Source of the DNA: Ehretia macrophylla
Lineage: Eukaryota > Streptophyta > Magnoliopsida > Boraginales > Ehretiaceae
Direction of reading: 5' to 3'
Length of the DNA: 64,000 nt
NCBI GenBank assembly: GCA_037974665.1
Contig: CM075773.1
Span: 67,252,263-67,316,262, forward strand
Part shown: positions 22,201-35,079 of the stretch, one piece after another
How positions within the stretch are numbered: the first letter of the stretch is position 1
Layout: each line of letters begins with the position of its first letter
The notes under the pieces: generated by a model
What the model saw: the letters and a program-made list of their open reading frames with translations, nothing else
What the model was told of the DNA's origin: nothing
Database searches by the model: none
Translations under genes and position numbers: made by a program

Positions 22201-22667
22201 TTAACCGCAAAATATCATTGTTTAAAGAAAAATGAAAGGTGATGATGGAAAATGTGACATCATCAAGTTCAGAATATCCTTGAGGAGCAAATAGGTGCCT
22301 GAAACACTGAGTTATGTTGTGATAAACCATTAGGGTGGTAACACCACTTAGTATTAGAGGTAGAGGCCTATCAAGCTGGAAAAATGTTATTGCTCGCATC
22401 ACGTTGCTGAGCATTCTGCATAATACCTCAATATTTATTATGAAGTATGACCTACTCATGTAGGGATTTTGGAAGCTTGAAAGAGAAGTTCAGTGAAATT
22501 TCCATTTGTAAGCTAAGTTAGCTTATAATCAAGTTTGACATATGTTAATAGCATCTCAATACTACTGAGAGGTACCATTTTTGAGATGTCGAACATAATT
22601 TGAGAATTGAAGGCAGTTGGCTACATTCTCATTGATGAACAACAAGTGCAAGTTGTCATTATATCCT
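22201..22667 (+). pseudogene. Copia-1 gag, N-terminal remnant
   Basis: Degenerate. The clearest part is just before 22667, where one frame reads LKAVGYILIDEQQVQ, a motif of plant copia Gag (UBN2-type domain). Upstream segments from about 22230 match only in broken frames. The frame is cut at 22668 by the Copia-2 LTR. The C-terminal zinc-knuckle part reappears at about 37945. Confidence 0.65.
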
Positions 22668-23122
22668 TGAAGGGAAACATTATATTGCATGAATCAAAAT
22701 TTATAATTACAAGAATAAGGTGGAACCACTTATGCATGGATCTTTAAAATGAATAAAGCATGAAATATCTACTTGAACATCTAAACAGTTCATAGTTTAA
22801 TTCTAAAAGCAAATAAAGTTTTCTGGAATACCTTATCGCGAAGAACGAACAAAGAAAACTTCACATTTACTGAAGATGATACCTTACATGCTTGGAGCAC
22901 TACTTCTATTCCTCTACTTTGATCTTCCCCTCTATCCCAAATCTTAGCTTAAGTGTTGATCAAGTTGTGATCTAGCTAAACTAAACTAAAAAAAAAACTA
23001 CTAGATTTTCTTCATAAGGTTGAAGCTTACTCGCAAGGAGAGAGAGAGATCAAAGGAGATGGTGCAATTGTGGAGCCCGAGTAAAGGCCTTTATATAGGT
23101 GAAAATATGCAAGGTAATTATG
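22668..23122 (-). repeat. Copia-2 3' LTR, part left of element C
   Basis: Matches 39794-40250 of the solo copy. It includes AG-rich runs near 23037-23050 and a TATATAGG motif at 23092-23099. It continues at 35080 after element C. Confidence 0.88.
23118..23122. other. Element C target site duplication, left
   Basis: TTATG here, TTATA at 35075-35079. One transition separates them. The uninterrupted site is visible in the solo copy near 40250. Confidence 0.85.
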
Positions 23123-25770
23123 TGTGAGACCCCGGACCCGCATGCATGTGCATTTACTACTTTAGTGTCAATTTGTGGGCATTTATATGAACTTTATTGA
23201 ATAGTAGGAAATATTACTATTCACAGTGGTTTTTTGACTGATTTGTTCTTCTGATTTTATATTTTTCTCACGATACTTGTCAATTAAGAGGTATAAGAAA
23301 AATAGAATTATGTTCATTGCATGTCCGGCGAGTGTGTGTTAGGAAACTATTTTTAGGCCAAGTGAATAGTAAAAATAACATTTTTACTAGACCAACTACA
23401 TTTAATTGCACATTTGGTCTCTAATTTGGACCTAGTCTTGCATAAATAATAGCCAATTGCATAATCCATCTATTATATATCTCAAATGCCTAACATAAAC
23501 ACAACATAGCTTATAAAAAAATCAATTAATTCTCATTTTGTCCCCCCAAACCCGTGAGCCCTTCTTGGTGACCAAGAAGAAATTTTCTTCATCAACTCTC
23601 AATATTGAACTCAACCAAGCAAACTTCAAGTGGATTCAAGTTCCTACAAGCCTAATCCTAGTCTATTTTGAGCTATTTTGGTGAGGATTTGCATTTTCAT
23701 GTGTTTTAAAGATTTTGATCTAAACTTTAATTTGTTACATTTGCAACTATATGGCTATTTCATGCTAGATTCCTTTACAAAGTATTGTTTATACGTCCTA
23801 TAGACTTGTTTTGAGTAGTATTTAGCTAGTTTGATGGAATTTTTGCAAAAGGGTTCTTCAACAACATGATGAATAGTAAATTTTTTAGTGTTTTGTTAAA
23901 CGTTGATGCTAAGCTTGTTCTTATGTTATCTAAGGATTCTATTGGTACTATTGAACATAGATTAATGTGTTTGTGAGGTTGGGTTGATTGGAACTTGAGA
24001 AATTGTGGAAATTGGCTAAAATTCAAAAGGGACTTTGTGCAAAACTGTCACCTGTGTACAATTGAACTTCATAATTAGTATTTACAAGGTAGAGAGGTGC
24101 TAAATGTGCTTTTATGACACTCAGTTGGGGATTGGTTTGGGTAGCTATAGTTCAAAGCATCTATAAGGCTTTCGGGACTTTTATGTTAAACCTCGTAAGA
24201 AGTAGGAATTCGTGGTACTAGACTGCATCATAAAGGGTAATTAGAGGCGTGGTATAACTAGTTTGTTGATTGGGTACCTTGTGTGTTGGTTTTGCATTGG
24301 TTTATGTTAGTAGGCTAAAGGGTAATATTGCATAGCCAAGTTCATTACTTGATTTATCTTGCCTTAGTACTTATTATGCTAAATGAATGATTATTGATTT
24401 GCTTGTATATCGTTATCTGTGTAAGAGAACAACCTACTTTGTTGTTCCTCATTTATGTGTTATTGTATTATATTGCAATCTCGTGGTTTCTCGTGATATC
24501 TCGTGAGTTCTCATGCTTGTATCAGGTTGCGCAAACTTTCAAAAATGGTAGTGTCGAGAAACTCCAGGCAGTATCACATTGTCGGTCTAGCTAGGCTACC
24601 ATGGTGTCGATTCCCTCTCTCGCTGAGGCATACCCATCTACCTCAGAGGCATGGTTCACCTCGTTGCGGCATACGGATCTACCTCAGGATTGTTGGGTTG
24701 TAGAATTTGGGGTACATTCGGAGTACACCCATCGGGAGTAAAGGGTTTGCCGTCAATTGATATCGATGTTCGTGATTCGTTGATCGAGATTATGTGGAAC
24801 CGTATCCTTTTTCATATGTGGTTATCTCGTTATCTCATTATTTCATTACTTGAATATATTGTTATATGTTTTACTCGTTACTTGAGTGTTATCTAGTTTC
24901 GTTACTTGTGTGCTATCTCGTTTTGTGGGCTTGTGTATTACCTAGACCTGTATATTTGTGTGCTATCTAGTCTTATATTCTTGTGTGTTATCTATTTTAC
25001 TACTTGTTTACATTCTTAGTACGAAAGGTTTTCAAAAACTCCCCGATTATATGTTCCCTCCTTCACTGGGTATACGTGTTTGTATGCTCACCCTTATTTT
25101 TAACATTTTTAGGTTTAGTGCCTTCAAAGGTTGATAAAGAGAAAGCTCGAAAGTTTTCGTGATTGGTTGTGTTGGTTTTCATTTATTGTACTTGCGACTA
25201 GCAATTTATCAAGGTTCAGTGCCTTCAAAGGTTGAATTAGTTAAGTGGCTCGGATTGTAGTTTGTTTGAGAGCATAGGAATTTGGAATGTAATTGTATCT
25301 GGTCATGTATATATTTATGTTGCTGTGGAGGACTGTAATGTAAAGCTTAAGAACTTGTAAGAATTGGTAGTGAAAAATGGCATGTAATAGCTTAATGAAC
25401 TATTTTATCGCCCAACGGTCTTGCATGCTTGCTTGGGTTAATGGAATTGATTGATAGACTTAATAGATAAGAAAATTGAATAGATAAGATTAGAGTGGTA
25501 TGATAACTCGTTTTATAACAAAGAATTTCAAAAGCCTATAAGATTGCATGCTTGTATGATTTATTCTATCTTATAAGGTAGGCTCAGATGGCCATATAGT
25601 CTTGGGAAGTAATGAAATGAATGTTGGTTATTGTTGTTGTGGACAATTCTTCTGAGTGCAGGTTATGGATAGCCCTAGAAACAGGAGAAACTCCGTCTGT
25701 TTTTTCTCGATTTTCGTGCCTTGGTGTAGCGGATCAGGAACCCGATTCCACGAGGGGTCGGGGCATTACA
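23123..25770 (+). repeat. Element C 5' LTR
   Basis: 2648 bp. It contains about 150 bp (around 24115-24285) missing from the 3' LTR, where the sequence jumps at about 33577. Stem-loop module at 25067-25090. A GGGTCGTAG-like block with a second hairpin lies near 24695-24740. Confidence 0.93.
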
Positions 25771-25772
25771 AG

Positions 25773-25784
25773 TGGTATTAGAGC
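25773..25784 (+). other. Element C primer binding site
   Basis: TGGTATTAGAGC, one base off the TGGTATCAGAGC found in A and B, two bases inside the 5' LTR. Confidence 0.85.
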
Positions 25785-27215
25785 TTAGATAGCTCATAGC
25801 CGGGAAAGGATCTTTGGCCTATTGGGTAGTGACCTTGATAAATTGCTAGTTGCATGCATGTTTATACATAGCCTAGTCAATATTTGCATGATCATCAGGC
25901 CGGGTAAAGGGAAACCATCTTTTGTGCATTATGTTAATGAGTTAAAGTTAGAGTAAATGTTGATTGCATGTTGTTAAATGATATTTGAGCTTATACGCAT
26001 GTTTACTTAGTTATCCAAGTTGTGTAAGTAATCTTTTGGTTTAATCTTGCTTGAATGACTAGGTTGACACGTAGTTGTTTAAAATTGATTTAAGAACCTT
26101 ATGTTGCATATAAAGTGTTTAATAGGTATGAATGTTAGTTTATAAGAGTATAACATTTAAGTTAGAATCATATTAGCATGAAATTTATAGGTTAGGCTGA
26201 GATGTGTGTGTTTGTATGTGAGACCTATATGTTCTTGAATGAAAATGTGCATTTATATGTCATACTTGTATAAACTGTGAAAGATGTACAAAATGTGCAG
26301 TTACGTGGCTATGTGTACATTTATGTGACTTAATTGTGCCATACGTGAAAGAATATGTAATATGTACCAGTGTATGATTATGTGTGCATTTAGTTGATTC
26401 TCGGAGAATTGCTTATCTTATTCATTAACTGTAGCATATATGATTTGACTTCACGAAGTAAATTGACATTTATATTAAGATAACTTGGCAAGCAAGAAAA
26501 ATGTGATAGTAGATCCTAGTATAGCTAATGGTTACATAATAGGTTAAGATACAAACTGTGCTTAAGTGATAAATACCTAGCATGTGAGAATTGTATTCAA
26601 TAATTTGTGTATGTGTTTAAAAATGTACGCTTTATATGGTTTCAATTGCATGCATACATATTACCCTTTGAATTGGTAAGTGATCTTTCCCCTCTATAGT
26701 ACGATGGCCGACAGTGAATCTTCCAGAGATGTGAACCAACCAGAAGAATGGGTAGTTGGCATTCCATCAGTAATAACTCTTGGGCATCTTGGATGGAATC
26801 TATATTTGGCATCAAATATGGACTTCTTGTCTAGTACTTATATTTGGAAAAGTTCACATTTATGAGTGTCAGCCGGTGTTCTTAGCACAGCCTCTACCTA
26901 GATCTTATCTTCGGGATGTACTTATAGGATTTCCCCGGTATTTCTGTTCGGCTTTTCTCAGTAATATCTGTATGTAGGAATTGTTATTGGGTTCTTGTTT
27001 AACTTCATCTCCGATATTTATATACGGGTTTCCTCTTGGCATTCTCTTGGTATTTTCTAACTGGAATTTTCATAGGAGCCTTTATTTGGCTACCTTACTT
27101 GGGATTTCGTTGGTAGAGTTCTTCTGGGATTCTTACTGGATTTCTCGGTAATCTTAGTGTAGGTATTCTTGTTGGTACTTCTTCAGTATTGCACTTCTGT
27201 GGTTTCAAGACCGGT
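25785..27215 (+). other. Element C interior, left: leader and 11-nt repeat tract
   Basis: 25785-25860 matches the element B leader (AGCTCATAGCCGGGA motif, GTGGGTAGTGA-like motif). A T- and GTA-rich non-coding stretch follows to about 26690. An ATG at 26704 opens a short frame (MADSESSRDVNQPEEW then hydrophobic), possibly the residue of a gag start, but it is lost in the repeat tract. From 26750 to 27210 words such as TTGGNATTCTT recur every 10-12 nt. No domain is recognised. Confidence 0.65.
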
Positions 27216-29357
27216 TGTAACACCCCGATCCCTCTCGAGACCGGGAGTTCTATCAACCAATCTAATCATAACCCAATTCCAAACCCGGGCATAAAATTTA
27301 GAAAAAACGGACGGAGTCTCCCCTGTTTCTAGGCAAAATGCAAACCCGCGACAGCATATAAGTGGACCAGTGCCGTGTCCAACCATACAAACACCTCAAG
27401 GCCATCTGAGCCTTGGTTCTCAACAAGCGAACACAATTAAATATCCATTTCCAGTTTAAAAGCTAACCTATCCCTTCTCATCTTTGACAAGTAAAATCAT
27501 GCTTGGCAATTAAACTATACTAACCTATTGCATAAAATAGACTATCATACCATTCTAATAAACCTAGTTAAGTTAATTACATAACTTTTAACACTAAATA
27601 CATACAATACATGAAAACATATATCTCATGAAAGTAAAATCTTTACATCTTTGACAACTCAAGCCACATAGCACGCAAGGCAACTCTTCAAGCACGATCT
27701 ATCACATAACCACGAACTTTCTAGCTAACATGGCAATTCCTGAAATGTGGTGGTGAGGAGTGAGTATACTCAACACGTATACTCAGTGAGGGCGAAACAG
27801 ATATCGAGGTGGAGAGAAAGAAAGTCGTGCAATGCAAATAAGGCAGTTAAGCAATATATATCCAATAAGAACAACAATCAATATAATCAACAATACAATA
27901 ACAATTAAAGAAAGCATTAACACAACCAATCAAAGCTATACCACACTCTGAAGGCCATGGTTCACTCAAACGAGCAATGTACCATCTCGCGAGCAATACA
28001 TCTATCTCGAGCTTGATGTTGACAACGATGACAATAAGCGCGCAACCACCTTATAACATCCACTGGGTGTACTTCGAATGTACCCCGACACATCTACGAC
28101 CCAAATCTCCCAGGGTGGCACCCCTAGCGAGAATGGGAATAGGACATGGAGCTAGAGCAAACCAACCTTGACAGCCCGAGACTGCCCAAAGAAGCCCATC
28201 ACTCACGCGTCTGACACTTATACAATGCAATGCGAGATACAAGCAATAGCACGAAAGTGCAGATTAATGGCGTTAAACGAGATACAAAGCATTTACAATC
28301 AATAATAGCAATCAATTAACTTTTCAAGCATGATTATCATTAATATCAACAATAACATCAATCAAACAAGTAATAGCAGTTCAAACACGAAAACGACAAA
28401 TATCACTATTCAATCTCTAACTTCCAAAGGCAATTACGAGCAAACGAGCTACAGGATTAGGAAACCGATTTCACTACATTCACTTAGGTACTACAAGGCA
28501 CGTTTCTATATCACGAAACTTCAATTTTCCAATAGAAACTCGAAAGTCCACCTACTGCGTTTGAACTACAGCTATGTTAACCGGTCACTCAATCAATGCC
28601 ACAACAGCGCCAAAAGTGCTTCCATGCCCTCAATAGCAAAACCCCCAACTCAATTCGAGCACGGTCAACTCTTGGTCAAACGGCCCCTTTACGTTTCTTT
28701 GTCTAATTTTCAATTTTAACAAAGGCCAGTCCGTTTTTATTGCACATTTCATCCTTCTAACATCAATGGCACCTAACTGAATCAAGAAATCGCAATTCAG
28801 ATCAAAATCCAGAAATCTAGGATTTTACTATTCAAAAACACTATTTATTATTCTTCCCCAATTTCAAATACGCAATTTCAGCCGTAAAAATCTCTAAATA
28901 ACTATCAAACAATGCTCTACGATCATTATAGAATCTAATTCAAGCAACAAAAGGCATTTAAACACAATATATAACAAATCTAAAAAATTGAAACAAAATT
29001 CAAATTTCATTAAAAATGCACAAGAGCGTAAAAACCCTCACAGAGATTGAAGACCAAGACCCGCAAGGACCCGAGCCACGATCCTCGTCCGATTCCACGC
29101 AAGATTGTAGAAGAAAATTGAAGCAAAATCATTTTTTTTCTCCTTGGGAGCTTCGGCCATGGGAAGGGACAAATGGGGCATTTTGCAATTTGTTTTTATG
29201 TTATGTTTATTGAGTTTGAATAAAAAGGATGACTAAGGGCATTTTGGTCATTTTGGCAAAGTCAAATACAAGTTAAAAATGGTCAACAAGCTCATTTAAT
29301 TAGCATTTAGTCTATTTCAAGTTAAAACAATGCAATTCAATAAAAATCAACTAAGAC

Positions 29358-31897
29358 TGTCACGCCCCAACTCGACCCCTCTTACAATCAGTCAGGACGC
29401 AACGGAATTTCGGCAGTATAACGACAGTAAATAGGACACCGAGGTTCCAAACCAACCTCATTAAACATCATGCATCCAGCAACTCCTTAATTCAAACAAC
29501 AACATACAACACAATCATATTATACAATAAACCATCCTCGTTATACGCCTCCGTTCCAACATAACATACAATACCTCAACCTTATCATACATTTCAAAAA
29601 TAAGTTGAGACATATTTACAACTTAACCATAGACAAAAGAAAGCCACTAAGTTAACACCATTTGGATCATCATCTTCCAACATCTATTACAATAAGAACC
29701 ACAAAGCATATAAAAGTCTATCAAGCTAATATACATGACATTAAACAACATATAATCATGGATAAGACTCGGGAACATATGACTCGTCCACGTAAAGCAC
29801 ATTTTCCACATTCTCCTCTTCAGGAGGCACATACCCGTAATCCGGCTCTGCAACACCTGTAAGCATGCATTAATAGAGAGTGAGCTTATATACATAAGCC
29901 CAGTGAGGATCCGATAGATCTCGACAGTATTCACTACGCTCCTTGGATTTAGTCCTTTGAGCAAGTAAACACACAACAACAATAATAATGCTATCATCAC
30001 ATAACAACATAAATAATGCTATCATCACATAACAACATAAATAATGCTATCATCACATAACAACATAAATAATGCTATCATCACATAACTATATGACCAT
30101 TCAATGAAGGATACTCTATTTGGTGTAGCTCCAAACGCCATCACGATCTCAACCGTTCTTCTTATAACTCCCCATTACTCACGCACCCGAGGTACCTCAC
30201 TATCCCCTTCCCTCCATGACATCTCCGTCATGCGAGCTGGGGGTAGCCTATGGCAGTCATGCCGGTTTCAACCCGACAGCCCGACGCTGCCCGAGAGGTG
30301 GCACACACATACCAAGGCTCCATATTCATCAATCATCATGCAAGCATAAATCGATCAATCAATTGGGAGATCAGCAACAAGAGTGCCCGATTCCCGCATT
30401 CAATAATAATCAATCAATATCATTTTATCATCATCAATAATCATATCATCATCATCAATAACATCAATAATCAATTAAACAACAAATAACTAAGTTAGAT
30501 GACAAAGTAGGCCATCTAACCGAACATGCATAATATACATAATTAAACTCTAAATTACTCAACAACAACTCACCATTCATCACTCGAACACTACCCAACC
30601 ATCTAAGGCATCGTTCAAGAAATTAAAGAATGACAACCTAAACTTCTAAAATTCATAACTTACAATCTACTAATCCAAACATTGCCAAATCAGTTCCTAT
30701 CACTCACCCATTCAACCTACTACATTAGCCCTCTCGGAAATCCACATAACACCTCCATACCATGCCCGATAACCCTAAAACCCTATGACATCATGGCTGA
30801 ATTTTCCGGATTTTCACACAAACAATGTAATCGAAAATTCGGCATTACAACAGCGCTAACACGTAATTATCAAGTATTTAGAAATCGACGGCAATCGATT
30901 TCGAGCAACGCAACTCAATTAAATCAACTTTGAACATTTTAATCAAAATTAAATACCCGGAAAATAAAAATTATGCTATATCCGACAGAAACTCGTAGTA
31001 TTAGTATATAATGATCCCTAGCATGCAAGGAGCAATAATCTAACATCAGATTTCAATTCTAACGGTTCAATCTTCATTTATACGCAAAAACACAAAAATG
31101 ACATTTTGAGATCTAGAATTTTTCTCTCACCTTTGATGTGTTTTGATGCAAGAAATGTGTAGAATGGATGCCAAACAATCAATTTCAAGCTTTGAATCAC
31201 TCAATTCGGCTTTGAAACGCAAAATCTGTGAGAAAAATGCTTTGAAAATGCCTTATCTTTCTCCTCCAAGGAGCCACGGTTTTGTGTGTGTTTTTGGAGT
31301 GTGTTTTGTGTTGTGTGAGTGTGTGTTGATGACATTATATAATAAAAAGCTTGGTCAATTAAAAAAATGCAAAGTCAAAGTTAGTTTTAATAGGTATTTT
31401 TGTGTTTTTAATGACTTTAATTGCATTTTAGTGCTCACCAAGTTAAAAATAATTATGCAACCCCCAAAATATCACAAGTGGATTATTTTTAGGTGACAAG
31501 AAGTTTTACATTCAAAGAATTCCACCCGAGTCGGCTTAAAACTCGATTTTCGCAAAAGTCGGTGTAAAAACCCTAATAAATTCTTAAGCCGATTTTAAAA
31601 CCGTTTTCATCAAACACAGGTCTATTAAAGTCCGTGGACTAGGTCTAGAAGGGTTAAAAAGACCAGTTTCAAAATTATAGCGGACGTGTTTCGAAAACAC
31701 TATTCACTGAAAATCGACGATAAAATTTCTGACTCCGTTTTTGATGAAAATTTCATGAATGCACATTTAGCACGTATTAGGAGTATTGAAATCAAAATTA
31801 TAACTTTCTAGGTCCTATAGCACATAAACAGGTCATATGCACGCAAAACGAGACAAAGCACGTAGATCAAGTTAAAGCAGAAAAATGGGGTTTCACA
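29358..31897 (-). mobile_element. Solo A-type LTR
   Basis: 2540 bp, TGTCACG to TTTCACA, flanked by exact AAGAC (29353-29357, 31898-31902). Same family as the element A LTRs but clearly diverged. Stem-loop at 29881-29902 (TGAGCTTAT, loop ATAC, ATAAGCCCA). It is the innermost element of the nest. Confidence 0.95.
29986..30090. repeat. 28-bp minisatellite in the solo A LTR
   Basis: A unit beginning TAATGCTATCATCACATAAC repeats at 29986, 30014, 30042 and 30070 (about 3.75 copies). The two other A LTRs have a single copy at the matching position. Confidence 0.95.
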
Positions 31898-32500
31898 AAG
31901 ACTAGTTAAATTAAACTAAAAACATTATTCACGAAATTCGGAAAATATTTCTCTAACTCTCATTTTCAAAATGCTACGATCGAACGGTCAATAAACAATC
32001 GCTAATCAAATGATGAGCAATAATATAAAACTATAATTTTTTTGAAAAGTAGAATAGTAGAATAGTTTAAAATTCACTCTGGCTCGGAGTTACTTTTCTC
32101 ATTTAATTGAAAACCGAGTAATTAAATGCAAGAAAATAAAATCGATTATTAAAATAATCAAAATAATCAATATTCATTTAAAAATAATTAATTTAACTAT
32201 TTCTAGAATATTTTAAAGAATTATGAAATTAATGCTAAGATACGAATGAACAAGTTAATATAAACACGTAATCAGATGCAATTAAATACTAACATTTAAG
32301 ATGACACTTAATTAAACACAAGAAAATAAATCTAATTACTATAAACAATAAAAATAGGTAATAATCTTTTAAATTAATCAATATAAAAATTATTCAAATA
32401 TTCTTAAAAGAAATATCAAAATAGTGCAAAATGGATGATTAACTAATTAAATGCAGTTAAATGCTATTAAATCCATGCCGGGTTGGGTTATCACACTGGT

Positions 32501-32577
32501 TAGAGCTACTACAGTTGTTGAAGGATCTTTTGAGCATAAGAAATTACGAGGATACAATTTTGGTAAGGAGGGGAGGA
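32501..32577 (+). other. Element C interior, right end and polypurine tract
   Basis: Ends in TAAGGAGGGGAGGA directly before the 3' LTR. One frame reads NYEDTILVRR, equivalent to the NFEDEI end of element A pol, so it is probably a vestige of pol kept because it overlaps the polypurine tract. Confidence 0.75.
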
Positions 32578-35074
32578 TGTAAGACCCCGGACCCGCATGC
32601 ATGTGCATTTACTACTTTAGTGTTAATTTATAGGCATTTATGTGAAGTTTATTGAATAGTAGGAAATATTAATATTCACAGTGGTTTTTTGACTGATTTG
32701 TTCTTCTGATTTTATATTTTTCTCACGATACTTGTCAATTAGGAGGCATGAGAAAAATAGAATTATTTGCATTGTATATCCGGCGAGTGCGTGTTACAAA
32801 AATATTTTCGGGCCAAGTGCATAGTAAAAATAACATTTTTACTAGACCAACTACATTTAATTGCACATTTAGGCTCTAATTTGGACCTAGTCTTGCATAA
32901 ATAATAGCCAGTTGCATAATCCATCTATTATATATCTCAAATGCCTAACATAAACACAACTTAGCTTATAAAACAAATGAATTAATTCCCTTTTTGTCTC
33001 CCCAAACCCGTCAGCCCTCCTTGGTAACCAAGAAGAAAATTTCTTCATCAAATCTCAATATTGAGCTCAACCAAGCAACTTCAAGTGGATTCAAGTTCCT
33101 ACAAGCTTAATCCTAGCCTATTTTGAGCTATTTTGGTGAGGGTTTGCATTTTCATGTGTTTTAAAGATTTTGATCTAAACTTTGATTTGTTAGATTTGCA
33201 ACTATATGGCTATTTCATGCTAGATTCCTTTACAAAGTATTGTTTATACGTCCTATAGACTTGTTTTGAGTAGTATTTAGCTTGTTTGATGGAATTTTTG
33301 CAAAAGGGTTCTTTAACAACATGATGAATAGTAAATTTCTTAGGGTTTTGTTAAAAGTTGATGTTAAGCTTGTTCTTATGTTATCTAAGGATTCTATTGG
33401 TGCTATTGAACCTAGATTAATGTGTTTGTGAGGTTGGGTTAATTGGAACTTGAGAAATTGTGTGAAATTGGCTAAAATTCAAAAGGGCCTTTGTGCAAAA
33501 GTGTCACCCGCATGCAATTGAACTGCATAATTAGTATTTACTATGTACAGAAGTGCTAAATGTGCTTTTATGAATGCCTTATGTCTTGGTTTTGCATTGG
33601 TTTATGTTAGTAGGCTAAAGGGTAATATTGTATAGCCAAGTTCATTACTTGATTTGTCTTGCCTTAGTACTTATTATGCTAAATGAATGATTATTGATTT
33701 GCTTGTATATCGTTATCTGTGTAAGAGGGCAACCTACTTTGTTGTCCCTCATTTGTGTGTTATTGTATTATATTGCAATCTCATGATTTCTCGTGATATC
33801 TCATGAGTTCTCGTGCTTGTATCAGGTTGCGCAAACTTTCGGACATGGTAGTGTCGAGAAACTCCAGGCAGTATCACGTTGTCGGTCTAGCTCGGCTACC
33901 ATGGTGTCGATTCCCTCTCTCACTGAGGCATACCCATCTACCTCAGAGGCATGGTTCACCTCGTTGGAGCATACGGATCTACCTCATGAGTATTGGGTCG
34001 TAGAATTTGGGGTATATCCGGAGTATACCCATCGAGAGTAAAGGGTTTGCCGTCAATTGATATCAATGTTCGTGGTTCGTGATTTGTGGTTCGAGATTAT
34101 GTGAAACCGTATCCTTTTTCATATGTGGTTATCTTGTTATCTCATTATTTCATTACTTGAATATATTGTTATATGTTTTACTTGTTACTTGAGTGTTATT
34201 TAGTTTCGTTACATGTGTGCTATCTTATTTTGTTACTTGTGTGCTATCTCGTTTCGCGTGCTTTTGTGTTACTTAGACCCGTATATTTGTGTGTTATCGA
34301 GTCTTATATTCTTGTGTGTTATCTAGTTTACTACTTGTTTACATGCTTAGCACGAAAGGTTTTCGAAAACTCCCCGATTATATGTTCCATCCCTCACTGG
34401 GTATACGTGTTTGTATGCTCACCCTCGTTTTCAACATTTTCAGGTTCAGTGCCTTTAGAGGTTGATAAAGAGAAAGCTCGAGAGTTTTCGTGATTGGTTG
34501 TGTTGGCTTTCATTGATTTTACCTGCAAATCTATGTGAATTAGTTAAGTGGCTAGGATTGTAGTTTGTTTGAGAGCATAGGAATCTGGAATGTAATTGTA
34601 TCTGGTCTTGTATATATTTATGTTGTTGTGGAGGATTGTAATGTAAAAGTTAAGGACTTGTAAGAATTGGTAGTGAAAAATGGCCTGTAATAGCTTAATG
34701 AACTATTTTATCGTCCAACAGTCTTGCATGCTTGCTTGGGTTAATGGAGTTTATTGGCAGACTTAATAGATAAGAAAATTGAATAGATAAGATTAGAGTG
34801 GTATGATAACTGGTTTTATAACATGGAATTTCAAGAGCCTATGAGATTGCATACTTGTGTGATTTATTCTATCTTTGGAGGTAGGCTCGGATGACCATAT
34901 AGTCTTGGGAAGTTATGAAATGAATGTTGGTTATTGCTGTTGTGGACATTTCTTCTGAGTGGAGGATTATGGATAGTCCTAGAAACAGGGAAAACTCTGT
35001 CCGTTTTTTGTCATTTTTTGTGTCTTGGGGTAGCGTATCGGGAACCCTATTTCGTGAGGGGTCGGGGCGTTACA
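32578..35074 (+). repeat. Element C 3' LTR
   Basis: 2497 bp, TGTAAGACC to GTTACA. Stem-loop module 34398-34421. A second hairpin (GGGTATA, 7-nt loop, TATACCC) lies at 34010-34030 after a GGGTCGTAG motif. Confidence 0.94.
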
Positions 35075-35079
35075 TTATA

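Larger units (their letters stand above)
27216..32495 (-). mobile_element. Solo B-type LTR split by a solo A-type LTR
   Basis: B-family LTR, plus strand TGTAACACC to TTATCACA, about 2.7 kb without the nested A LTR. Flanked by CCGGT (27211-27215) and CTGGT (32496-32500), a target duplication differing by one C/T. Only one LTR and no interior, so a recombination remnant. Stem-loop at 27761-27785. It is more diverged from the 7638-14903 LTRs than those are from each other and closer to the copy at 60252. Confidence 0.92.
23123..35074 (+). mobile_element. Element C: non-autonomous long-LTR retrotransposon
   Basis: Plus-strand element with 2.65-kb (5') and 2.50-kb (3') LTRs starting TGTGAGACC/TGTAAGACC and ending TTACA. 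The primer site is at 25773-25784 and the polypurine tract at 32563-32577. Without the solo LTR nested in it the interior is only about 1.5 kb and lacks gag-pol. After the primer site the leader matches element B. A degenerate 11-nt repeat tract like that of B follows (26750-27210), and the end carries an NYEDTILVRR motif like the pol C-terminus of element A. It is therefore a LARD-type relative of B and A. Confidence 0.92.

Noticed and set aside
24394..24896. Three overlapping frames in the element C 5' LTR
   Set aside because: They follow the conserved GC-richer LTR block; frames differ between the two LTRs of the same element.
30001..30060. CRISPR-like array
   Set aside because: Units are directly abutting 28-bp tandem repeats without spacers, in a plant LTR.
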